Positions 1 to 8,422 of a DNA stretch of 64,000 nt are shown piece by piece; position 1 is the first letter of the stretch, and the number at the start of each line of letters is the position of its first letter. The position numbers and the translations under genes are program-made. A model generated the notes under the pieces. It saw only the letters and a program-made list of their open reading frames with translations. It was not told the DNA's origin and searched no databases. The stretch is from Rhodovulum tesquicola (GTDB lineage Bacteria; Pseudomonadota; Alphaproteobacteria; Rhodobacterales; Rhodobacteraceae), in the NCBI RefSeq assembly GCF_024128855.1, contig NZ_JAMYDV010000001.1, positions 62,001 through 126,000 on the forward strand. The letters run 5' to 3'.

Positions 1-949
1 CACCTATATCTCCATCGGCCGCCGGGTGCTGACCAGCGAGGCCAGGGCGCTGGCCAGCCTGGCCGAGGCGCTGGATGACAGTTTCGCGGCCGCGGTCGAG
101 TTGATCCTGGCCGCCGAGGGCCGGGTGATCGTCTCGGGCATGGGCAAGTCGGGCCATGTCGCGCGCAAGATCGCGGCGACCTTCGCCTCGACCGGCACGC
201 CCGCGCATTTCGTCCATCCCGCCGAGGCGAGCCATGGCGATCTGGGCATGCTGGCCAAAGGCGACGTGTGCCTGGTTCTGTCGAATTCGGGCGAGACGCC
301 GGAACTGGCCGATATCGTCGCCCATACCCGCCGCTTCGGGATCCCGCTGATCGGGGTGGCGGGGCGCGCGGACAGCACGCTGTTGCGCCAGTCCGATGTC
401 GCGCTGGTGCTGCCGCCCGCCGAGGAAGCCTGTCCGATGGGCCTTGCGCCCACCACCTCGACCACGATGACGCTGGCGCTGGGCGATGCGCTGGCCGTGG
501 CGCTCATGGAGCATCGCCACTTCACGCCCGAGAATTTCCGCGCCTTCCATCCCGGTGGCAAGCTGGGGGCGCGGCTGTCGCGGGTGGGCGACCTGATGCA
601 TGTGGGCAATGAACTGCCGCTGGTAGCGGCGGGCACGCCGATGGCCGATGCTTTGCTGACCATGAGCCAGAAAAGCTTTGGCGTGGTCGGCGTCACCGGC
701 AAGGATGGCACGCTTGCCGGTGTCGTGACCGATGGCGACTTGAGGCGGCACATGGTGGGCCTGCTGGATCGCCGCGTGGACGAGGTGATGACCGCAGACC
801 CCCTGACCATCGGACCCGGCGACCTGGCCGAAAAGGCCGTCGCAGTGATGAACGGGCGCAAGATCACCTGCCTGTTCGTGGTCGACGCCGGGGGTCGGCC
901 GCAGGGCATCCTGCATATCCACGACTGCCTGCGCGCCGGGGTCGCCTGA
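1..949 (+). CDS. kdsD: arabinose-5-phosphate isomerase KdsD, 5'-truncated by window edge
   Basis: Interconverts ribulose-5-phosphate and arabinose-5-phosphate, the first step to Kdo for lipopolysaccharide. The frame is open to base 1 and reads TYISIGRRVLTSEA, which matches the family's N-terminal region, so roughly 15-20 residues lie upstream of the window; the GTG at 26 is internal. A SIS domain follows (SGMGKSGHVARKIAATF, then SNSGETPEL and HGDLGM), with EEACPMGLAPTTSTT near the active site. Two CBS motifs fill the C-terminus, ending in LHIHDCLRAGVA as in the Escherichia coli protein. lptC starts 3 bases downstream, so the two are almost certainly co-transcribed. No kdsC phosphatase lies between them, unlike in E. 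coli. Confidence 0.96.
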   Translation, partial: TYISIGRRVLTSEARALASLAEALDDSFAAAVELILAAEGRVIVSGMGKSGHVARKIAATFASTGTPAHFVHPAEASHGDLGMLAKGDVCLVLSNSGETPELADIVAHTRRFGIPLIGVAGRADSTLLRQSDVALVLPPAEEACPMGLAPTTSTTMTLALGDALAVALMEHRHFTPENFRAFHPGGKLGARLSRVGDLMHVGNELPLVAAGTPMADALLTMSQKSFGVVGVTGKDGTLAGVVTDGDLRRHMVGLLDRRVDEVMTADPLTIGPGDLAEKAVAVMNGRKITCLFVVDAGGRPQGILHIHDCLRAGVA

Positions 950-952
950 GGC

Positions 953-1561
953 ATGGCCTCGCATGACAACGCCTATTCCCGGTTCATCGCGCTGGCCAAG
1001 ATCGTTCTGCCGCTGGCCGCGCTGGGGATCCTGTCGACGCTGTTCCTGATCTCGCGGGACACGCCGTCCGGGGATGACCTGCCCTATTCCCGCGTCGCGG
1101 TTGACGAACTGATCCGCGAGCAGCGGATCGGTGCGCCGAACTATGCGGGCGTGACGCAGGACGGTACAGCCATCCTGTTCCGGGCCGAGAGCGCCCGCCC
1201 CGATACCGACGCTTCCGGGCGCGCCATGGCCGAGGCGGTGCGCGCGCGTCTCGACATGCCGGACGGCAGCCATGCCGACATCGCCGCGCGGCGCGGCGTT
1301 GTCGATACTGCCGCGGGGCTTGCAGTGCTGGAGGGCGAGGCGCTGATCGACACCTCGACCGGCTACCGGGTGCGGGCCGCAAGCCTCACGTCGATGCTGG
1401 AACGGACCGATGTGGTAGGCGAGGGACCGGTCACGGCCGAAGGCCCGCCGGGCCGGATCGAGGCGGGCGCGATGCGGTTGAGCACAGATCCCGGTAACGA
1501 TGACCGGTACGTTCTGGTTTTCAAGGATGGCGTCAAGCTGGTATATGAACCCGGTCGGTAG
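953..1561 (+). CDS. lptC: LPS export ABC transporter periplasmic protein LptC
   Basis: Bitopic inner-membrane protein that passes LPS from LptB2FG to LptA. The 202-residue product begins with a short cytoplasmic stretch, then a single membrane segment at about residues 12-33 (ALAKIVLPLAALGILSTLFL). A periplasmic beta-jellyroll-like domain follows, with the family pattern of GxA/ExGxV repeats (GVVDTAAGLAVLEGEALIDTSTG, VVGEGPVTAEGPPGRIEAG). The identification rests on this architecture and on the position between kdsD and lptA-lptB. Its 3' end is close to or slightly overlaps lptA depending on the lptA start, consistent with coupled translation. Confidence 0.9.
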   Translation: MASHDNAYSRFIALAKIVLPLAALGILSTLFLISRDTPSGDDLPYSRVAVDELIREQRIGAPNYAGVTQDGTAILFRAESARPDTDASGRAMAEAVRARLDMPDGSHADIAARRGVVDTAAGLAVLEGEALIDTSTGYRVRAASLTSMLERTDVVGEGPVTAEGPPGRIEAGAMRLSTDPGNDDRYVLVFKDGVKLVYEPGR

Positions 1562-1577
1562 GGGAAAGGTCCTGATC

Positions 1578-2078
1578 TTGTCGTTTCGCGTCGTTCTGGC
1601 CGCGCTGGCCCTTGCCTGTTGCGCGTCGGCGTCCCTGTCGCAGGGCGCCGAGATCGCATTCGGCGCGCTTGCCCATGATCAGACCCTTCCCGTCGAGGTC
1701 ACGGCAGACCGACTGACGGTCGACCAGGCCGACGGTACCGCGATCTTTACCGGTGGCGTGCTGGTCGGCCAGGGCGACATGCGCCTCTCGGCCCGGGAGG
1801 TGCTGGTGGTCTATGCCGCCGAGGCCGAGGAGTCGGGCCGCATCTCGCGGATGGAGGCCAGCGGCCAGGTCGTGCTTGCGCTTGGCGCCGAGGCCGCCGA
1901 GGCCGACAAGGCAGTCTACTCGATCGACGATGGCACCATCGTGATGACCGGCAGCGTGCTGCTGACCCAGGGCCAGAGCGCGATTTCAGGTGAACGGCTA
2001 GTGGTCCATCTCGACAGCGGCACCGGCACGATGGAAGGCCGGGTACGCACCGTGCTGCAACCAGGCGGCACGCGATGA
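1578..2078 (+). CDS. lptA: LPS transport periplasmic protein LptA (OstA-like)
   Basis: Periplasmic bridge that carries LPS between LptC and LptD. I placed the start at TTG 1578 because a purine-rich GGGGAAAGG lies 8 bases upstream and the product then begins with a clean signal peptide (SFRVVLAALALACCASASLSQG). An in-frame ATG at 1545, overlapping lptC, is the alternative and would add 11 residues; I see no ribosome binding site for it. The mature part carries the OstA repeat pattern: LPVEVTADRLTVDQADGTAIFTGGV, MRLSAREVLVVY, GTIVMTGSVLLTQGQSAISGERLVV. About 166 residues, normal for the family. lptB overlaps the 3' end by 4 bases (ATGA). Confidence 0.9.
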   Translation: MSFRVVLAALALACCASASLSQGAEIAFGALAHDQTLPVEVTADRLTVDQADGTAIFTGGVLVGQGDMRLSAREVLVVYAAEAEESGRISRMEASGQVVLALGAEAAEADKAVYSIDDGTIVMTGSVLLTQGQSAISGERLVVHLDSGTGTMEGRVRTVLQPGGTR

Positions 2079-2839
2079 CCGCAGACCGCGCCGAACTGAC
2101 GGTGGCCGATGGAACGCCCGGCCTGCGCGTGTCGGATCTGCGCAAGAACTACCGCCGTCGCCCGGTGATCCGCGATGTCAGCCTGACGCTCGACCGCGGC
2201 GAGGTGGTGGCGCTGCTGGGGCCCAACGGATCGGGCAAGACCACCTGCTTTTACGCCATCGCGGGGCTGGTGATGCCCGAGGGTGGGCGGGTCACCATCG
2301 ACGGGCGCGACGTCACCGGCCTGCCGATGTATCGCCGCGCGCGGATGGGGATCGGCTACCTGCCGCAGGAGGTCTCGATCTTTCGCGGGCTCAGCGTCGA
2401 GGACAACATACTCGCGATCCTCGAACTGGTCGAGAGCGACCGCCACAAGCGGCGCGAACGGCTTGAGGAATTGCTGTCGGAATTCTCGATCGAGCATCTG
2501 CGCCGGGCCGCCGCCGTGTCGCTGTCGGGCGGCGAGCGGCGGCGGGTCGAGATCGCGCGCTGCCTGGCCGCGAACCCGAAATACCTGCTGCTGGACGAAC
2601 CCTTCGCAGGGGTCGATCCCATCGCGGTGGGCGAGATCCGCGCGCTGGTGGCCGATCTCAGGACGCGCGGGATCGGGGTCCTGATCACCGACCACAACGT
2701 GCGCGAGACGCTGGAGATCGTCGACCGCGCCTATATCCTGCATGACGGCCGCGTGCTGATGAGCGGCACCACCCAGGAGGTTGTCCGCGACGAGAACGTG
2801 CGGCGCGTCTATCTGGGCCAAAGCTTCCGCATATCGTGA
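2075..2839 (+). CDS. lptB: LPS export ABC transporter ATP-binding protein LptB
   Basis: Cytoplasmic ATPase of the LptB2FGC transporter that extracts LPS from the inner membrane. The 254-residue protein shows Walker A (LLGPNGSGKTTCFY), Q-loop (GYLPQEVSIFRGLSV), ABC signature (VSLSGGERRRVEIARCL), Walker B (YLLLDEPFAGVDP) and the H-loop (LITDHNVRETLEI). The LPQEVSIFR stretch and the C-terminal VRRVYLGQSFRI are hallmarks of LptB among ABC ATPases. It is about 14 residues longer at the N-terminus than the E. coli protein. The start overlaps lptA by 4 bases, and rpoN begins 10 bases after the stop. Confidence 0.97.
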   Translation: MTADRAELTVADGTPGLRVSDLRKNYRRRPVIRDVSLTLDRGEVVALLGPNGSGKTTCFYAIAGLVMPEGGRVTIDGRDVTGLPMYRRARMGIGYLPQEVSIFRGLSVEDNILAILELVESDRHKRRERLEELLSEFSIEHLRRAAAVSLSGGERRRVEIARCLAANPKYLLLDEPFAGVDPIAVGEIRALVADLRTRGIGVLITDHNVRETLEIVDRAYILHDGRVLMSGTTQEVVRDENVRRVYLGQSFRIS

Positions 2840-2849
2840 CGGCGGCCCG

Positions 2850-4106
2850 ATGAACCTTCGCCCCTCGCTCGCCCCTCGCCAGTCGATCGGACTGCGCCTT
2901 ACCCCGGCGTTGCGCACCGGCCTGTCGCTCTTGCGGATGCCCGCCACCGATCTGGCCGACGAGTTGCGCCGGGCCGCCGCCGAGAACCCGCTGATCCGGC
3001 TTGCCGAGGATGTCCCCGAGGGGAACGCGGGCTGGCACGGGACCGATACGCTTGCCGCCCCCGACCCGCTGGGCGAGCGATTGCGCCGCCAGATCGCGCT
3101 GATGCCCCTGGAGGCCGCCGTCTCGGCCATCGCGCGATTCCTGACCGGGGATATCGACGATCACGGCTATCTCGACCCCGAAGCGCAGGCAAATGTCGAG
3201 GCGATGGGGATCGCGCCCGATCAGGTGGCCAAAGCGATTGCCGCCCTTCAGGCCTGCGAACCGGCGGGCGTGGGCGCGCGCAATCTGGAGGAATGCCTTG
3301 CGCTGCAATTGCGCGAGCGCGGTTTTTCCGAGGCCGAGGCGCGCGCCGCCTGCGCCCGGCTCGACCTGCTGGCCGAGCGGCGGCTGGCCGAACTGGCCGC
3401 TCTCACCGATATCGATGCGCAGAAATTGCTGGAAATGGCCGATGCGCTGCCCGGCCTCACGCCGCGGCCCGGCGACGGGATCGGGGACGAACCGCTGCCG
3501 CCCGTGCCGGAAATCCTGGTCGAGCAAGGACCGGACGGCCAGTTCTGCGCGGTGCTCGACCGCCTGGCCCTGCCGCATGCCCAGTTCGATACGGCCCTCG
3601 CAGATGGGCTCGGCTCCGCCGCCGGACGGATGCGCGATGCCGCCCAGACGCTGATCCAGGCGCTGCGCTTTCGCGAACGTACGCTCGAAGCGGTGGCGCG
3701 ACTGATCCTGACCCGCCAGCACCGTTTTTTCGCCGAGGGCCCCGAGCACCTTCTGCCCATGACCCGCGCCGAGATGGCCGGCGCACTGGGCCTGCATCCT
3801 TCGACGGTGGGCCGGGCGCTGGCCGACAAGGCACTGGCCTTTCGCGGGACGGTCCATCCGCTGTCTCTGTTCGTATCGCCCGCGTTGCCCGCGACAGGCG
3901 CGCGCGGCGTCACCGCCTATGCCGCCCAGCGCCGGATCCGCAAGCTGATCGAGGCGGAGACCGTCGATGCCATTCTCTCGGATGCCGAGATCGCGGAGTT
4001 GCTACGGCGGGAGGGCGTTGACATCGCCCGGCGAACTGTCGCCAAATACAGGAACTGCCTGACCATTCCGCCATCCTTCGAACGCAGGAGGCTAAGGGGG
4101 GGATGA
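2850..4106 (+). CDS. rpoN: RNA polymerase sigma-54 factor RpoN
   Basis: Sigma factor that recognises -24/-12 promoters and needs bacterial enhancer-binding proteins. The 418-residue product starts at ATG 2850 just after lptB. Region I is recognisable (LRPSLAPRQSIGLRLTPALRTGLSLLRMPATDLADELRRA), although it is less glutamine-rich than in enterics. The core-binding domain follows, then a helix-turn-helix (MAGALGLHPSTVGRALADKALAFRG), and the protein ends with the RpoN box ARRTVAKYR. The location between lptB and hpf-ptsN is the classic proteobacterial arrangement. I saw no convincing sigma-54 promoter elsewhere in the window. Confidence 0.96.
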   Translation: MNLRPSLAPRQSIGLRLTPALRTGLSLLRMPATDLADELRRAAAENPLIRLAEDVPEGNAGWHGTDTLAAPDPLGERLRRQIALMPLEAAVSAIARFLTGDIDDHGYLDPEAQANVEAMGIAPDQVAKAIAALQACEPAGVGARNLEECLALQLRERGFSEAEARAACARLDLLAERRLAELAALTDIDAQKLLEMADALPGLTPRPGDGIGDEPLPPVPEILVEQGPDGQFCAVLDRLALPHAQFDTALADGLGSAAGRMRDAAQTLIQALRFRERTLEAVARLILTRQHRFFAEGPEHLLPMTRAEMAGALGLHPSTVGRALADKALAFRGTVHPLSLFVSPALPATGARGVTAYAAQRRIRKLIEAETVDAILSDAEIAELLRREGVDIARRTVAKYRNCLTIPPSFERRRLRGG

Positions 4107-4198
4107 GGATGAAACCGGCCTTGAACCCCGTTGACCCCGCAACGCACGCGCTTTAACGGGGGGCGATCCTGCACAGGCAGGAAACTTCAGGAGGCAAG

Positions 4199-4762
4199 AT
4201 GCAGTATCAGATCAGCGGCAAACAGATCGACATCGGCGAGGCGCTGCAGACCCACGTCAAGGACGAGCTGAACGCGGCGGTGAAGAAATACGCCGAACGG
4301 CCGACCGATGCGAATGTCGTGTTCTCGCGCAATGCGCATGAATATGTCTGCGAGGCGACCGTGCATCTGTCCACCGGGTTGACGGCCCAGGCCAAGGCGC
4401 ACGCCACAGAGATCTATGCGGCCTTCGACAGCTGCTGCAACAAGATGGAAAAGCAGCTGCGCCGCTACAAGCGCCGGCTGAAGGATCACCACCGCGACCG
4501 CGCCGAGCCGGTCGAACTGATGCAGGCATCGTCCTATATCCTCGCGGCAAGCGGGCATGATGAAGAGGCCGAGCCCGAGACGCTCCAGCCGATGATCATC
4601 GCCGAGATGGAGACGCAGATCCCCTCGATCTCGGTCGGTGAAGCGGTGATGCAGATGGAGCTATCGGGCAGTGACGTGCTGGTTTTCCGCAACGAGAAGA
4701 CCGGCAAGATCAACGTCGTGCATACCCGCGGAGACGGGAATGTCGGCTGGATCGACCCTTGA
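4199..4762 (+). CDS. hpf: ribosome hibernation-promoting factor, long form (HPF)
   Basis: Binds the 30S decoding region and dimerises 70S ribosomes during starvation. At 187 residues it is the long form: an N-terminal beta-alpha domain (MQYQISGKQIDIGEALQTHV, with VHLSTGLTAQAKAHA) and a separate C-terminal dimerisation domain (IPSISVGEAVMQMELSGSDV, VFRNEKTGKINVVHTRGDGNVGWIDP). A strong Shine-Dalgarno AGGAGG lies just before ATG 4199. The 92-base gap from rpoN allows a separate promoter, but none is convincing. ptsN follows after 58 bases. Confidence 0.95.
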   Translation: MQYQISGKQIDIGEALQTHVKDELNAAVKKYAERPTDANVVFSRNAHEYVCEATVHLSTGLTAQAKAHATEIYAAFDSCCNKMEKQLRRYKRRLKDHHRDRAEPVELMQASSYILAASGHDEEAEPETLQPMIIAEMETQIPSISVGEAVMQMELSGSDVLVFRNEKTGKINVVHTRGDGNVGWIDP

Positions 4763-4820
4763 GCCGCAGGCCGCCTGACGCAATCCGCGCCGGGCGCGGC
4801 AGGACAGAAGCGAGAGGCAC

Positions 4821-5285
4821 ATGCAGCTTTCCAGCCTCCTGAAACCCGAAGCCGTTCGGGTTCTCGGCACGATGTCGAGCAAGAAGCGCCTGTTCCAGGA
4901 ACTGGGCGAGGTGGCGCATTCTGTCTACGGCCTGTCGGCGACCGAGGTCGTCGACGCGCTGCAGGAGCGCGAAAGCCTCGGCCCGACCGGGGTCGGGCAT
5001 GGCGTCGCCTTGCCCCATGCCCGGCTTTCTGGTCTGGACAAGGTCCAGGGCGCCTTCATCCGGCTGGAGAAACCGATCGATTTCGGGTCGGTCGACCGGC
5101 TTCCGGTCGACCTGATCTTCGCATTGTTCGCGCCGCTGGATTCGGGCGTCGACCATCTCAAGGCCCTTGCGCTCGTCTCGCGGACGCTGCGCGACACGAC
5201 GGTCTGCGGCAAGCTGCGCGCCAATACCGACCCCGCGACGCTGCACGCGGTACTGACCGAGGCGCAGGCCTCGCAGGCGGCCTGA
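4821..5285 (+). CDS. ptsN: nitrogen-PTS phosphocarrier EIIA-Ntr (PtsN)
   Basis: Phosphorylatable regulator of the nitrogen phosphotransferase system, acting on potassium, nitrogen and envelope functions. The 154-residue protein is a complete PTS EIIA type-2 domain. The phospho-accepting histidine is His66 in GHGVALPHARLSGL. The pattern TEVVDALQERESLGPTGVGHG is typical of PtsN, and DLIFALFAPLDSGVDHLKALA is the conserved C-terminal half. It ends one base before the stop of the convergent sulfotransferase-like gene, marking the end of the kdsD-ptsN run. Confidence 0.96.
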   Translation: MQLSSLLKPEAVRVLGTMSSKKRLFQELGEVAHSVYGLSATEVVDALQERESLGPTGVGHGVALPHARLSGLDKVQGAFIRLEKPIDFGSVDRLPVDLIFALFAPLDSGVDHLKALALVSRTLRDTTVCGKLRANTDPATLHAVLTEAQASQAA

Positions 5286-5286
5286 G

Positions 5287-6723
5287 CTAGCGACCCCACG
5301 CCCCGTAGCCGAGGCAGGCATAGTCGCGCGCATAGGCCGCGCGCGCGGCGGCCTCGATCTCGTCGTCGCAGATTGCCGCCAGCGGGATGGGGTCATCTTC
5401 CATTTCCGCCGGGGGCAAGCCGGGCGCTGCCATGCCCAGCTGTTCGGCCAGCATGGCAAGCTCTGCCTCCAGCCGTTCGGCGCGCAGCACCATGTCGGGC
5501 AGGACGACTTCGCCGAAGCCCTCGATCACGCGGGTTTGCGAGGCCCAGCTGGCATCGACCCGCAGCCCGGTCTGGCCCGCGAGGTTGCCCTTGAGAAACC
5601 GCAAGAAGCCCAGGAATGCAGCCCGGTGCGCCGCCGTGTCATAGTCCGGCCCGGGCGCGCCCTCGGGCAGCGGCACGCCATAGCTGCGGCGCAGCGCGGC
5701 GCGGATCACCGGAAAGCTGCCCGGTCCGGTCGGCAGGATATGGGCAACAAAGGCCGCATGGGCGCGGGCCAGAGGATGGGTGACAACGGTAAAGACCCGG
5801 TGGCCGGGCGTCTGGCGCAGCCACTGACGCAGCGTCTTGTGCGTGAAGCCGCGCCGCAGCGCATCGGGACCCGCACCGTCGAGCGCGGCAAGCCACGCCT
5901 CGACCCGCGCCACCGGACCGCCACGAACCGGCAGGAACAGCAGGGGGCTTTCGGGGGCGGCGACATGGAAGGGGACGGCCGGCCCCCGGCGGGGCTCGAA
6001 ACAGGGGGTCCGCGACAGGTCGAACCGATCGAGCGGCCCCAGCGCGGCCTCCATCTCGGCGAAGTTCTCCACCTTCTCGGACAAGGGCTCGGGGTTTTGC
6101 TTCTTCAGCCTGTCGGACACCGCGTCCAGCCGCGCCTCGACGCCCAGAAAGCGCAGCAGGCCGTTGAGCACCGCGATATCGCCGATATCCTCGTAGCCGA
6201 GGTAAAAGGCCGTCTGCCCGCTGGTCTGCAGCGTCCGCATCAGGCGCAACTGGAACCCCTGCAGCCGGTCGAGATGATCGGCGAACTCGTCCGCGTCGAA
6301 CCGTATCCGGGCGCGGCGGGCGTGCTTCATGTCGGTCAACCGCCACTGATCCGTCCGGGCCGCGATCTTGCGCGAGACATAGCTTTCGGCCGGGTTGCGG
6401 GTCAGCACGATCTTGGCGCAGCGCCGGTCGTCCAGAACGCGCGCCAGAACCCGCGGGTCATGGTCGTGAAAGAACCGGAATCCCGCAAGCCCCGGACTGT
6501 CCCGCCGCATCGCGTCGAGCAGAAGGCCCGGGTCGCGGTCGCGCGCGGCTTGATCGATACCGAACAGCGTGTGCTGACCCTTGTGGCCGACGAAATGGGG
6601 GTTGAACGCCTCGCCATGGCAGGCCAACCCGGGCACCGCGTTCAGATTGTCCTCGAGGAAATTCGAGCCGGTGCGCATTTCGGCCAGCAGCACGAAACAC
6701 TCGAAGGGGGCGGCGGCGCACAT
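5287..6723 (-). CDS. sulfotransferase-like protein (NodH-type), two-part
   Basis: Probable PAPS-dependent sulfotransferase acting on a surface carbohydrate. The start is ATG 6723, one base after the stop of the upstream glycosyltransferase gene. The N-terminal half has the 5'-phosphosulfate-loop-like sequence LLAEMRTGSNFLEDNLN and a 3'-phosphate-region-like stretch (KIVLTRNPAESYVSRKIA), as in NodH-type enzymes. At 478 residues it is about twice a single sulfotransferase domain. The second half (from about residue 245) has its own HPLARAHAAFVAHI stretch like the 3'-phosphate region, but no clear P-loop. It is the last gene of a tightly packed glycosyltransferase run. Family assignment is good; substrate is unknown. 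Confidence 0.75.
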   Translation of the reverse strand: MCAAAPFECFVLLAEMRTGSNFLEDNLNAVPGLACHGEAFNPHFVGHKGQHTLFGIDQAARDRDPGLLLDAMRRDSPGLAGFRFFHDHDPRVLARVLDDRRCAKIVLTRNPAESYVSRKIAARTDQWRLTDMKHARRARIRFDADEFADHLDRLQGFQLRLMRTLQTSGQTAFYLGYEDIGDIAVLNGLLRFLGVEARLDAVSDRLKKQNPEPLSEKVENFAEMEAALGPLDRFDLSRTPCFEPRRGPAVPFHVAAPESPLLFLPVRGGPVARVEAWLAALDGAGPDALRRGFTHKTLRQWLRQTPGHRVFTVVTHPLARAHAAFVAHILPTGPGSFPVIRAALRRSYGVPLPEGAPGPDYDTAAHRAAFLGFLRFLKGNLAGQTGLRVDASWASQTRVIEGFGEVVLPDMVLRAERLEAELAMLAEQLGMAAPGLPPAEMEDDPIPLAAICDDEIEAAARAAYARDYACLGYGAWGR

Positions 6724-6724
6724 C

Positions 6725-8422
6725 TCACTGCACCAGATAGGGCCGGCGCGGCCGGGCGGCGACGGGCGGCGCCCCGTCATCCGCGGGGAAATCTCCCATC
6801 AGATAGGGCTTCATCCCCTGGTTCTTGAGGGTCTGGAGGAACTGACCGAATCCCGCCAGATCGGCAAGGCGCGGCGCCTCGGTCAGACGGCGCTGGGCGC
6901 GGGGAGCGATCTCGTCGATCAGGATCTGCAAGGGTTCCATCGGGTTCAGCACGAAATCCGCCATCGTCCAGATCCGCACGCGTGCGCGGGTATGCGGCGA
7001 GCGAAGGATTTCGAGATGCCGCGCCTCGGTCCGCTGGAGTTGCGCCGCACGCTTGCGCAGATCCACGAAGCTTTGGCGCGAGTGGAACAGCGGCACCGCC
7101 CAGGCCCCGGTGATCACCGAGATCTGCGCATTCGGATCGCGCGCCAGGACCCAGCCGATCTCCTGCCGGTCGCCCGGGCCGAACTGAAAGCACTGCCGCT
7201 CGCCGCGGGTGTTCCAGACGAGGTTGGTCAGGAAGGCCCTTGGTGCATGGTCACGCAGCGACGCGTTGTCGGACAGCCCGCCATTGAAGACCGCCTCGCC
7301 ATCCGCGAATTCGGCTCTGTCGGGGTGGAACAGATGGCCATGCACCCGCGCCCCGACCATCCGGCCGAGCCAGGATTCGAAATCCTCGAACAGTTCGGAA
7401 AACCCCTCGAAAACCGAATAGGGCGCCGAGGTCTGGCCATTCTCCCATCCCTCGCGGGGAAAACGGCTCTGCATGTAGAGTCCCGCACGGCCGCGCGTCC
7501 GCCGCTCGACCGCCTTGGAAAACAGCCGGTCTATGCGCGCCGGATTGGGTTCGGCCCGGTTCGTCCCGACCGCCCCCGCACCCAGAAACGTGTCGTAAAG
7601 CCGGTCCGCCCGCGGCCAGGCCTTGCGCGCCACGAAACAGTCCGACCGCCGCAGCAATTCAAGGTGATCGTCGTAGAAGATGTGCGGCTTGCCCTGGAAG
7701 TCGAATTTCGACAGCGTCAGCGAGCGGCTTTCGATCCGGACGCCATGCTTTCGCACCAGCGTCTGGAAATAGCTCTCGTCAGGGATCCAGACCCGCCGGA
7801 AATAGCGCATGTGGCTGTGCCGCGCAGGATCGGTCAGGATCGCGGTCAGGGTCTGCCGGGTCAGGCACCACCATTGCGAGCCAAGATGCGGCTCGATCCC
7901 CGCCGGAAACCTGCGGCGAAAGCCGACCCGGCGTTGCAGCCGCACGGACCAGTCGAAAAGACGGCGCTGCCGCTTCCAGGCGAAGGGGAAGCGCAGGGTG
8001 AACCGCTCGCGCCCCAGCCCGCCGACGATCCAGTCGACCTCGTCGGCGGTGACCGATTCGATGAAATCGGTGCGCGGACGCTCGGCGAGGTAGGCGCGCA
8101 ACTCCTCGACCGGGCGAAGCGGCAGGCAGGAGCCCGAGACCAGGAAAACGTGGCTGAGTTCGGGAAACTCGTCCAGGGCTGTCCTTGCGCCGGAAAGCGT
8201 GGCCTCGACAATCGACCAGGTGCCCCATTCGCAGCGGTGGTGGCGGCAGAACCGCACATTGGCCAGGCCGGCGAGCGCGACGGTAAAGGCGCGCGACTCT
8301 GCGCGCGGCACACGCCGGTCGACATGGATCACCACGGGGCAGTCCCGTTCGGCCCAGTGGCGGGCCACGGCGGCGGCGCGGTCCAGCGCGGTATGGACCA
8401 GCATGACGAACCCGACGCTCAT
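6725..8422 (-). CDS. core-2/I-branching-type glycosyltransferase (GT14) with C-terminal extension
   Basis: Predicted beta-1,6-N-acetylglucosaminyltransferase/xylosyltransferase-like enzyme. The start is ATG 8422, which overlaps the stop of the upstream gene (ATGA). Residues 1 to about 250 carry the GT14 pattern: GFVMLVHTALD, PVVIHVDRRVP, CEWGTWSIVEATLSGAR, HVFLVSGSCLPLRPVEEL, then LGSQWWCLTRQT and WIPDESYFQTLV. The remaining ~300 residues resemble the DUF5928 extension seen in related Rhodobacterales proteins and are of unknown function. Total length is 565 residues. The gene sits between a sulfotransferase-like gene and two other glycosyltransferases, which suggests assembly or decoration of an exported glycan. 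Confidence 0.8.
   Translation of the reverse strand: MSVGFVMLVHTALDRAAAVARHWAERDCPVVIHVDRRVPRAESRAFTVALAGLANVRFCRHHRCEWGTWSIVEATLSGARTALDEFPELSHVFLVSGSCLPLRPVEELRAYLAERPRTDFIESVTADEVDWIVGGLGRERFTLRFPFAWKRQRRLFDWSVRLQRRVGFRRRFPAGIEPHLGSQWWCLTRQTLTAILTDPARHSHMRYFRRVWIPDESYFQTLVRKHGVRIESRSLTLSKFDFQGKPHIFYDDHLELLRRSDCFVARKAWPRADRLYDTFLGAGAVGTNRAEPNPARIDRLFSKAVERRTRGRAGLYMQSRFPREGWENGQTSAPYSVFEGFSELFEDFESWLGRMVGARVHGHLFHPDRAEFADGEAVFNGGLSDNASLRDHAPRAFLTNLVWNTRGERQCFQFGPGDRQEIGWVLARDPNAQISVITGAWAVPLFHSRQSFVDLRKRAAQLQRTEARHLEILRSPHTRARVRIWTMADFVLNPMEPLQILIDEIAPRAQRRLTEAPRLADLAGFGQFLQTLKNQGMKPYLMGDFPADDGAPPVAARPRRPYLVQ

Noticed and set aside
4131-4157. TTGACC ... TTTAAC before hpf as a promoter
   Set aside because: The spacer is only 15 bases and both boxes are partial; not strong enough to list.
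4785-4799. Hairpin CCGCGC-CGG-GCGCGG between hpf and ptsN as a terminator
   Set aside because: No T-tract follows and ptsN is normally co-transcribed with hpf.
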